This document shows positions 6,302 to 12,564 of a DNA stretch of 20,870 nt, piece after piece (position 1 is the first letter of the stretch; each line of letters begins with the position of its first letter). This DNA comes from CAYYOS01 sp964473355 (lineage in GTDB: Bacteria > Pseudomonadota > Gammaproteobacteria > Burkholderiales > REEB80), in assembly GCA_964473355.1 (NCBI GenBank), contig CAYYOS010000028.1:1-20870 (forward strand), given 5' to 3'. The notes below the pieces were generated by a model. The model saw nothing but the letters and a program-made list of their open reading frames with translations. It made no database searches and was not told the origin of the DNA. The position numbers were made by a program, and so were the translations under genes.

Positions 6302-8359
6302 GTGACAGTTAGGCTCGACGCGCCGCCCCGCAGTTTGTTCATTCTCAAAGACAGGGATGTGATCAAGGAATTCGAAGACCGAAGCGATAAACTTTTTGGA
6401 CGCGAGGCAGACGTTCAATCTTTATTAGATCGTGCAGAGACGCCAGGAGTGACGGCCCTAGTGGCGCCTCCGCTCATGGGCAAGACCTGGACGTTAAATG
6501 AGGTGGCACGCCGCCTAAGTGAAGGCGATCAATATCTGGTCGGCTACTATGAATCCATGGCCGCCGAAAGTAGTGCGCTATTGTACGCGGTGTCGAACTT
6601 GTACGAGCGTTGGCTTTCAGACGCCAGCATGCGGAAGCAAGCGCTCTCTCTATGGCATCGTCATAAGAAAGACCTGGTCCCTCGGGTCGGTCAGATGGCG
6701 GGAAAATTGTTTGGAAAACTCGCCGCGAATCAGCTCCCTCAAGGAGTGGCAGCTATCGTTAGTGAAGCCTTCTATGGCCTAGCCAGCGCCCAAGAGGATT
6801 TATTGAAGGGCGGCCTTAAGCTTCCGAAGCTTCCGTATGACCAAGCCTTGTCACTAACAAAACTGGTGGCGACTATAAGCGAGAGGCGCGTCGTACTCAT
6901 CCTCGATGCCTGGGAAAAGTCACGCTCCTTTGACGAGGAGTCTGCCACTTTGGAAGCCTTCCTAAAGCATCGTAACGACTGGCCACACACGCATGTGTTT
7001 CTCGCCATCCGAAGCCCGGGCCAAGATTCAACACAGGAAAATAAAGATGCTCGTTCCCGCGCCGAGAATCTCTGCGGACTCTGTCCTGCCGCGAAGGTGG
7101 TGAGGCTGCGACGGCTCAACTTAACGGATGCCAGGGAGCAGGCTCGAGTCGAGAGCTATGTTCGCGACAATGTCCCGGCCGCCAAACAGGTCAAAACACA
7201 AACCTTAATTCAAATGATCGATGGCTATCCCGGAGTCCTGAATTTCTGGGTTGATCAAGCTACAAGCCCCGAAATGCAAACAGAAAATGATCTTCATCGG
7301 GAAGCGAGGAACGCCCACTCTGCCCAATATCCGGAATTTAATTATCTTTTTAATGGACTCGAGGAAGACCAGCTCACGCTGGCCGCGCGCCTGGCATTTC
7401 TTCCGCGCCTGAATGCTGAAAGATGGGAAACGTTCCGGCCGTGTCTCATGAAAGGTTTGCCGGATTCCGCAGTTGATAAGTTGCACGACTCTGGGGTGTT
7501 ACATTATGAGAGTTTTCCTACGTATGGCCACGATACGCGTCATGCTGCAGCGAGGCGCTGGTTAAGCAAAAACAAACGCCCGCTGATGGTTCGCACAGCC
7601 AAACGTTTGATTGAAGACTTGGCGGCTGAAATCGAAGGGAACAATTGGGAAAAAGATTCCCCCCTTCTCGTAGCGCTCGCAGCTTGCTCGGATGTCGCGC
7701 AACAGCTTAAGTTAAATTCCGCTGTGCTCTGTTTAATTGATGCTGCCAAGTCTGCATACGGCGATGTAATTGGCGTTTTAAACCCATCGTTTGATGATGC
7801 GTACCAACAGGCTCTCCAGCTAAATCCATTGCTCGCACCGTTGCTTGGCATAGCTCTCTATAATCGTGGCCAAGCAAAGGAAGATCATAGGGATTTTGAA
7901 GGTGCGATCGCCGACTATACTGCAATCTTAGAATTACCTGGCGCTACGCCCACCATGATACCTTGGGTTCTATGTAAACGAGGTATGACGAAGGCGCAGC
8001 AGGGTGATACCCAAGGTGCGATCGCCGACTGCACTCTGGCGATCGAACGACCTGGCGCTACGCCTTGGCAGATTGCAGAGGCGCTAACCTACCGCGGCAT
8101 CAGCATGACGGCGCATGGTAATTACGACGGTGCGATCGGCGATTATACTAAGGTTATTGAACTTCAAGTCGCACCATACGTACAGTCGATCGCCCTATGC
8201 AACCGCGGTCGAGCCCATGAGTTACGCGGCGAACATAGCGAGGCAATCGCCGACTATATGGAGGCAATTAAGTCGCAAGCCTTGCCACTCGATATTAACG
8301 AGCTAGCCCGAAGCCGTTTGCTAAATCTATTCTCTTCAAAAGGTAAGGAATCCCGGTAA
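6302..8359 (+). CDS. STAND-like P-loop NTPase with C-terminal TPR repeats
   Basis: The 685-residue protein starts at GTG, with AAGGA 11 bases upstream. The NTPase module carries a LFGRE lead-in (31-35), a Walker A APPLMGKTW with Lys61-Thr62 (first Gly replaced by Ala), a Walker B VVLILDAWE with Asp202 and Glu205, a sensor-like HVFLAIRS (231-238) and a GYPGVLNFW GxP-type motif (308-316). A winged-helix-like region about 340-430 follows. Residues about 515-675 hold four TPR-like repeats with a 38-residue period (GAIADYT-type signatures at 534, 572, 610, 647). STAND proteins are signal-triggered switches used in regulation and antiphage defence, with the repeats usually sensing the trigger. Only about 30 residues precede the NTPase, so no effector domain is fused at the N terminus. 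It could act with a separate effector; the PLD protein at 8705 is a candidate by position only. Confidence 0.82.
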   Translation: MTVRLDAPPRSLFILKDRDVIKEFEDRSDKLFGREADVQSLLDRAETPGVTALVAPPLMGKTWTLNEVARRLSEGDQYLVGYYESMAAESSALLYAVSNLYERWLSDASMRKQALSLWHRHKKDLVPRVGQMAGKLFGKLAANQLPQGVAAIVSEAFYGLASAQEDLLKGGLKLPKLPYDQALSLTKLVATISERRVVLILDAWEKSRSFDEESATLEAFLKHRNDWPHTHVFLAIRSPGQDSTQENKDARSRAENLCGLCPAAKVVRLRRLNLTDAREQARVESYVRDNVPAAKQVKTQTLIQMIDGYPGVLNFWVDQATSPEMQTENDLHREARNAHSAQYPEFNYLFNGLEEDQLTLAARLAFLPRLNAERWETFRPCLMKGLPDSAVDKLHDSGVLHYESFPTYGHDTRHAAARRWLSKNKRPLMVRTAKRLIEDLAAEIEGNNWEKDSPLLVALAACSDVAQQLKLNSAVLCLIDAAKSAYGDVIGVLNPSFDDAYQQALQLNPLLAPLLGIALYNRGQAKEDHRDFEGAIADYTAILELPGATPTMIPWVLCKRGMTKAQQGDTQGAIADCTLAIERPGATPWQIAEALTYRGISMTAHGNYDGAIGDYTKVIELQVAPYVQSIALCNRGRAHELRGEHSEAIADYMEAIKSQALPLDINELARSRLLNLFSSKGKESR
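7880..8270 (+). repeat. Tandem TPR-coding repeat, 114-bp period
   Basis: The word GGTGCGATCG recurs at 7901, 8015 and 8129, exactly 114 bases (38 codons) apart, with a diverged fourth unit at about 8240. The first two units also share CCTGGCGCTACGCC (7937-7950 and 8051-8064). DNA-level identity beyond what the protein needs points to recent unit duplication. Confidence 0.8.
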
Positions 8360-8445
8360 GCAGGTCTATTACTTTCGGCCTAGTACCTTTGGACGATATC
8401 TTTTTAAATACCTTTTTCGCATAATAGCCTCGTACTAGTAATTTT

Positions 8446-8452
8446 AGGAGGT
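8446..8452 (+). promoter_or_regulatory. Very strong ribosome binding site of the 65-residue gene
   Basis: AGGAGGT is an almost full anti-16S match, ending four bases before the ATG at 8457. It is one of the two strongest sites in the window and the main reason to accept the short gene downstream as real. Confidence 0.8.
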
Positions 8453-8456
8453 AAAA

Positions 8457-8654
8457 ATGTTAGATTTTGCGCAATCTGAAACTGAAAATTCCCCGCAGGG
8501 CGAATTAACGGCCTCCGGTGCCGCCGCTACGCCTGGAAATGCCGCTACCCAAGCATTGCAAACCTTAGCGCGTGATGTGCCGTTTGAGAAATTTGGTTTA
8601 GTGGCGTTTGATCCGGATAGTTTTGCGTGGTGGTCGGGTAACGAATACGCTTAG
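8457..8654 (+). CDS. Small orphan protein, 65 residues
   Basis: I do not recognise this protein. It is acidic and soluble, with no signal peptide or membrane helix. The N-terminal 30 residues are rich in Ser, Gly, Ala and Glu and look disordered (ASGAAATPGNAA). The C-terminal half looks foldable or binding-competent: LQTLARDVPFEKFGLVAFDPDSF, then an aromatic AWWSGNEYA end. The strong AGGAGGT site supports expression at a high level. The gene lies 97 bases after the STAND gene and 50 bases before the PLD gene, same strand, so it is probably cotranscribed with the latter. It could be a partner, inhibitor or processed peptide, or the remnant of a longer gene; nothing in the sequence decides. Confidence 0.65.
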   Translation: MLDFAQSETENSPQGELTASGAAATPGNAATQALQTLARDVPFEKFGLVAFDPDSFAWWSGNEYA

Positions 8655-8704
8655 GCGACGCGTTGTAGCAAAAACAACGATTTGTCTCGGTAAAAAGGGA
8701 CAGG

Positions 8705-10492
8705 ATGCGCTTTAAGTCAACAAAGACGAAAGGATTCCAAGTCTTTGCGGTATCCGGAATTAATACGGTATCTTTTGCCATTCAGGCGACGGCGGCAACC
8801 CGCAAAAAACTCTTAGGCTTCGCGGTAGAACGCCTGGACCCCACGGAAAACGAGCGTTATTTCATGCCGGGTTTTAAGGTTTTTCCATCGGTTATCCCTA
8901 ATCCCGACGCAAACACACTAGTGAGTAGTTTTGAGCATCCCATACAAAGTTTTGTATGGGATGACTTTACCGCTAAGCCTGAACGCGATTACCAATACAT
9001 TTTCTATCCTGTGCGCGGTAAGCCGCGTAACCTTGATCGTAGTGCTACGCCAATCTCCCTCGTCATCAAAACCGAGCCGCTATACAGCAAGCTGGAGCAC
9101 GATGTGTTTTTCAATCGCGGCATAGCTAGCAGTCAAGCATACAGCCGCAAATTCAAGAACCAGCGCCCAGACAAGCTCCCACCGGCGAAAGCTCGGGCCG
9201 CGCTGAGATGGCTAAGTCGGGACTTAGACGATGCCCTGTTACGCTTTATTCGACAGACGAAAAGTGGCGACACCTTGCTGTGTTGTTTTTATGAATTTCG
9301 CTATTCCCCGGTGGCGGAGGAAATTAAAGCGGCTATCGATCGCGGCGTTGACGTCCAGTTGATCTTGGATGGTAAGATCAACGCGCGCACCGACAAAAAA
9401 GGCGTGTTTCATCCGAGCTTTCCGCGTGAAGATAATTTGGCCACGCTGGCTAATGCGGGAATTCCTCTGCATCGAGTCATGCTGCGCGAGGCTAGACCTA
9501 ACGATATTCAGCATAATAAATTTATGGTGTGGCTAAAGGGTCAGAGCAAGAGGCCAGCCGAAGTTTGGACGGGCTCGACCAATATTTCTACGGGGGCCAT
9601 TCACGGTCAGACAAATGTGGGCCACTGGGTGCGTAACACCGAAACCGCGCGGGCCTATAAGACGTACTGGGAATTGCTGAGCAGCGACCCAGGGGCGCAA
9701 GCGGGGGATGATGCAGCCACCACACGCACAAAAAACTCAAAACAGCGCGCTGCAGTCGAGGGATTAAATGAGGTTCCCTTAAGTTTGTCTGCCATCCCCG
9801 AAGGAATCACGCCGATTTTCAGCCCACGCTCGGGCTTAAAGGTGTTGGACTTATATGTTAACTTAGTAGACTCGGCTGATACCGCCGCCTTCATCACGCT
9901 TGCCTTCGGTGTTAATAAGGCATTTAAGGAACAGCTCAAAGACAACACCAATCAAAGTCATATCGTGTTTCTTTTGCTGGAAAAAAAGGACAAACCTGCG
10001 AAAAATAAGCCTGACGCTTTCGTGGTCATAAACGCCTCCAACAACGTTTACAAAGCGTGGGGTGCTTTCCTGCGCGAGCCGCTGTATCAATGGACCAAGG
10101 AAACGAATGCCAGAATCCTAAAGTTTAATAAGCATGTTAGCTATGTTCATTCGAAGTTTTTACTTCACGATCCCTTGGGGGATGACCCCATCGTGATTAC
10201 TGGTTCCGCGAATTTCAGCGACAACTCTATTCGGGTCAACGACGAAAATATGATTGTAGTTCGAGGAAATCAGCGTGTTGCGGATATCTATTTCACCGAA
10301 TTTAATCGCCTCTTTAATCACTACTATTTTCGCTCCGTGGTTGAGGCTACGGCGGACGCCAACCCTAGCTCCACGCAACCCAGTCTTTTCTTAAAAGAAT
10401 CCGCGGAAGAGTGGCTAATAAAATATCAGCCGGGAAAGTTACGTCAGAAGCGTGTGGATTTATTCGTCAAGATGGCAGGGTTCGCATCGTAG
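8705..10492 (+). CDS. Phospholipase D superfamily (HKD) protein
   Basis: The 595-residue cytoplasmic protein (no signal peptide) carries two PLD half-sites. The first is IQHNKFMVWL (His270, Lys272) followed by VWTGSTNIS (290-295); its Asp position is Leu277. The second is intact: VHSKFLLHD (His482, Lys484, Asp489), then ITGSANFSDNS (499-507) and Glu514. The N-terminal 160 residues form a separate beta-rich domain of unknown kind, and the last 60 residues a basic tail. HKD enzymes cleave or transfer phosphodiesters, either phospholipids or nucleic acids, using a paired-histidine site; stand-alone cytoplasmic bacterial forms are often nucleases. AAGGGA lies four bases before the ATG. Upstream neighbours are the 65-residue gene and the STAND gene. 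Family assignment is firm, substrate unknown. Confidence 0.9.
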   Translation: MRFKSTKTKGFQVFAVSGINTVSFAIQATAATRKKLLGFAVERLDPTENERYFMPGFKVFPSVIPNPDANTLVSSFEHPIQSFVWDDFTAKPERDYQYIFYPVRGKPRNLDRSATPISLVIKTEPLYSKLEHDVFFNRGIASSQAYSRKFKNQRPDKLPPAKARAALRWLSRDLDDALLRFIRQTKSGDTLLCCFYEFRYSPVAEEIKAAIDRGVDVQLILDGKINARTDKKGVFHPSFPREDNLATLANAGIPLHRVMLREARPNDIQHNKFMVWLKGQSKRPAEVWTGSTNISTGAIHGQTNVGHWVRNTETARAYKTYWELLSSDPGAQAGDDAATTRTKNSKQRAAVEGLNEVPLSLSAIPEGITPIFSPRSGLKVLDLYVNLVDSADTAAFITLAFGVNKAFKEQLKDNTNQSHIVFLLLEKKDKPAKNKPDAFVVINASNNVYKAWGAFLREPLYQWTKETNARILKFNKHVSYVHSKFLLHDPLGDDPIVITGSANFSDNSIRVNDENMIVVRGNQRVADIYFTEFNRLFNHYYFRSVVEATADANPSSTQPSLFLKESAEEWLIKYQPGKLRQKRVDLFVKMAGFAS

Positions 10493-10652
10493 CTTTTTTA
10501 TGGGGCTAAGCCTTTTCTCCCGCAGAAGCTAAGAGCCCGGCAATTAGCGCCAACTATTCCCACAGATAAATAAATATTTTGCCCGTGACGTTGGGCCGTA
10601 CGTCCGGTAAAGTGCTGGCTTATTCTCAAGTCGGTGTATTGCTGCCATTCCC
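10493..10652. other. Gap between the PLD gene and tgt
   Basis: This 160-base stretch contains CTTTTTTA directly after the PLD stop codon but no stem before it, so a terminator is not supported. No promoter is convincing, though tgt must have one here. There is no trace of queA. Confidence 0.4.
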
Positions 10653-11753
10653 ATGCAATTTGAAATTCACCAGCAAGATGGCCTCGCGCGTTACGCCACC
10701 CTACATTTAGCGCACGGTAAGGTGGCCACACCTGCATTTATGCCAGTTGGCACTTACGGCGCGGTGAAAGGCGTGGCACCTTATGAAATAAAGGACCTGG
10801 GTGCGGAAATGGTGCTAGGCAATACGTTTCATTTATGGCTGCGTCCCGGCCTCGACGTCATTGAAGCGCATGGGGGCTTGCATAACTTTATGGGATGGCC
10901 GAGTCCGATATTAACCGACTCAGGCGGCTACCAAGTTTTTAGCTTGGGGGCATTACGTAAAATTGAAGAACGCGGCGTGGCGTTTCGCTCGCCGGTTAAT
11001 GGTGATGCCTGCTTTTTATCCCCAGAAATTTCCATGGCAATACAGCGCACCCTAAACTCGGACGTGGTCATGGTGTTTGATGAATGCACCGCTTACCCCG
11101 TTAACGAAGGCGAAGCCGCTAGCTCCATGCAGCTTTCCTTACGCTGGGCTGCGCGTTGCAAAGCGGCGCATCAGGGAAACCCCAATGCACTATTTGGTAT
11201 TGTGCAAGGCGGGATGTTTGAAGCCTTGCGCCAACACTCCTTAGAAGGCCTAATGGCGCTGGATTTCGAGGGTTATGCGGTTGGTGGGTTATCCGTGGGC
11301 GAACCCCTGCATGATCGGCAACGCATTTTAGAATATTTAAGTGAGCGCTTGCCGGCGAGTCGTCCCCGCTATTTGATGGGCGTGGGCACGCCTGAAGATA
11401 TTGTTAAAGCCGTGGTATTGGGCATCGATATGTTCGACTGCGTTTTGCCTACCCGCAATGCGCGTAATGGGTGGCTATACACCTGGGGCGGCGATATAAA
11501 AATTCGCAATGCCCAGTATAAAAACGATACCCGACCCCTCGACGCCACTTGCGAGTGCTACACCTGCCGCAATTTCTCTCGGGCCTATTTGCATCACTTG
11601 CAGCGTATTAACGAAATGCTGGGTGCGCGACTTAACACCCTACATAATCTGCATTTTTATCAAACCTTAATGCGGGCACTGCGCGACGCAATACAAGAAA
11701 ATCAGTTAGACGCCTTTATTAAAACCTTTAAGCGCGGTGAGGGGGGCGGCTGA
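10653..11753 (+). CDS. tgt: Queuine tRNA-ribosyltransferase (tRNA-guanine transglycosylase)
   Basis: The 366-residue enzyme exchanges guanine-34 in the anticodon of Asn, Asp, His and Tyr tRNAs for the queuosine precursor preQ1. All hallmarks are present: LTDSGGYQVFSL with Asp89, VFDECTAYP with Asp143, GIVQGG (182-187), GGLSVGE (211-217), GIDMFDCVLPTR with the nucleophile Asp262, and the zinc site Cys300-x-Cys302-x2-Cys305 with His331. Length matches the family (about 370-380). There is no clear ribosome binding site, but no alternative start fits better. In many proteobacteria queA sits directly upstream; here a 160-base gap and the PLD gene take that place. yajC-secD-secF follow after 485 bases, the common order. 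Confidence 0.98.
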   Translation: MQFEIHQQDGLARYATLHLAHGKVATPAFMPVGTYGAVKGVAPYEIKDLGAEMVLGNTFHLWLRPGLDVIEAHGGLHNFMGWPSPILTDSGGYQVFSLGALRKIEERGVAFRSPVNGDACFLSPEISMAIQRTLNSDVVMVFDECTAYPVNEGEAASSMQLSLRWAARCKAAHQGNPNALFGIVQGGMFEALRQHSLEGLMALDFEGYAVGGLSVGEPLHDRQRILEYLSERLPASRPRYLMGVGTPEDIVKAVVLGIDMFDCVLPTRNARNGWLYTWGGDIKIRNAQYKNDTRPLDATCECYTCRNFSRAYLHHLQRINEMLGARLNTLHNLHFYQTLMRALRDAIQENQLDAFIKTFKRGEGGG

Positions 11754-11805
11754 GTAGGGGTATGGCAACCGACCCTAAAACAGGCCTAGAACTATTCATA
11801 GCTTC

Positions 11806-11834
11806 CGTCATTCCCGCGAAAAGCGGGAATCCAG
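11806..11834. repeat. Palindromic GTCATTCCCGC-type repeat, possible terminator of tgt
   Basis: ATTCCCGC (11810-11817) and GCGGGAAT (11823-11830) form a perfect 8-bp stem with loop GAAAA, flanked by CGTC and CCAGG. This is the widely dispersed proteobacterial palindrome also seen in Neisseria dRS3-type repeats. TTTTT at 11836-11840 just after it allows a terminator role for tgt. Confidence 0.7.
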
Positions 11835-11848
11835 GTTTTTATATAAAT

Positions 11849-11902
11849 TGTCGGGGGTAGCCCGACAGCTAATCACTTTCTCTTGTTTGGCCAAGAGAAA
11901 GT
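11849..11902. repeat. Two consecutive hairpins, start of a dispersed-repeat element
   Basis: TGTCGGG (11849-11855) pairs with CCCGACA (11861-11867) across five bases. ACTTTCTCTTG (11875-11885) pairs perfectly with CAAGAGAAAGT (11892-11902) across six bases. The second hairpin followed by AATCAAAGAGAAGGCCACC matches a repeat family I remember from intergenic regions of betaproteobacteria and Xanthomonas relatives. Confidence 0.65.
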
Positions 11903-11923
11903 AATCAAAGAGAAGGCCACCCT

Positions 11924-12059
11924 CCCCACCGCCCTTCGGGTTCCCTGTGCTGCTCACCAAGCCAGGCGGCTGCGCAACTCAACCTCGCGCTAAGGCGCTC
12001 GGGATTCGAACAGTGCTCGCCGAATGCTCCTGGCTTGGTTGCGCTGCTCGGCGGTGGGG
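11924..12059. repeat. Long-range nested inverted repeat
   Basis: CCCCACCGCC (11924-11933) is the reverse complement of GGCGGTGGGG (12050-12059). Inside it, CCAAGCCAGG (11957-11966) is the reverse complement of CCTGGCTTGG (12029-12038). Nested in the right order, they could fold into one large branched hairpin in RNA or a cruciform in DNA. Confidence 0.6.
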
Positions 12060-12074
12060 GAAGGGTCCCCATTC

Positions 12075-12095
12075 AAACCCGAAACCCGAAACCCG
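12075..12095. repeat. Triple heptamer AAACCCG
   Basis: Three perfect direct copies of AAACCCG. It follows the end of the long-range inverted repeat and may mark a duplication or slippage scar. Confidence 0.7.
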
Positions 12096-12169
12096 TCTAT
12101 CACCGATCCCGCAGTAAAGCGCGCCGTGGAGCCCTCACGACGCTATCCAAAACCGCTTCATAAGAGCCT

Positions 12170-12200
12170 TTGGGCACTTCAAGCCTCCCCATGCTAAAAT
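12170..12200 (+). promoter_or_regulatory. Probable promoter of the yajC-secD-secF operon
   Basis: TAAAAT at 12195-12200, preceded by TG one base upstream, forms an extended -10 (TGCTAAAAT). TTGGGC at 12170-12175 is a possible -35 with a long 19-base spacer, tolerable with an extended -10. It lies 38 bases before the yajC ATG. Confidence 0.5.
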
Positions 12201-12238
12201 AGCGATTTTTTTAATCTCAGCCATCCCCCGGAGTAATC

Positions 12239-12562
12239 ATGTTTATAGGCAACGCTTATGCCGCACCCCCTCCAGCCGGCGGTCAGGACGGATCATTTTT
12301 TATAATGATGATCGTCATCTTCATCTTGTTTTATTTCATGATGATCCGCCCGCAATCCAAGCGTGCTAAAGAGCAGCGCAACATGTTGGCCGCCCTGGAA
12401 AAGGGCGACGAAGTGGTTACGATAGGGGGGCAGTTGGGAAAAATCACCAAAGTAAGCGACGCTTATGTCAGTCTAGAAATCGCCACCGGTGTAGTGATCC
12501 AAGTCCAAAAACAAGCCGTGCAAACCTTGCTACCTAAGGGCACCATTAAGAATAATAGCTAG
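12239..12562 (+). CDS. yajC: Preprotein translocase accessory subunit YajC
   Basis: The 107-residue inner-membrane protein is part of the SecDF-YajC complex that assists SecYEG-driven export. It has a short Ala/Pro/Gly-rich N terminus, one membrane helix (about 19-36, FFIMMIVIFILFYFMMIRPQ), and the signature IRPQSKRAKEQRNMLAALEKGDEVVTIGGQLGKI with the later beta segment and QAVQTLLPKG end. Length and motif order match the family. CGGAG with five bases to the ATG supports the start. It is first in the operon, with secD starting two bases after its stop. Confidence 0.97.
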   Translation: MFIGNAYAAPPPAGGQDGSFFIMMIVIFILFYFMMIRPQSKRAKEQRNMLAALEKGDEVVTIGGQLGKITKVSDAYVSLEIATGVVIQVQKQAVQTLLPKGTIKNNS

Positions 12563-12564
12563 CT

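Larger units (their letters stand above)
11754..12238. other. Intergenic region between tgt and yajC, 485 bp, rich in inverted repeats
   Basis: No gene is supported here. From left to right it holds a terminator-like palindrome (11810-11830), a 7-bp hairpin (11849-11867), an 11-bp hairpin (11875-11902), a pair of long-range inverted segments (11924-12059), a triple heptamer (12075-12095) and the yajC promoter (12170-12200). The stretch from about 11849 to 12063 resembles a dispersed intergenic repeat that I recall from beta- and gammaproteobacterial genomes. Confidence 0.7.

Noticed and set aside
8941..8958. Palindrome CATACAAA / TTTGTATG inside the PLD gene
   Set aside because: It lies in coding sequence far from any start, with a mismatched centre; most likely chance.
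11754..12238. CRISPR array or small RNA gene in the repeat-rich gap
   Set aside because: Repeats are inverted and of different sequence, not regularly spaced direct repeats; no known RNA family is recognised.
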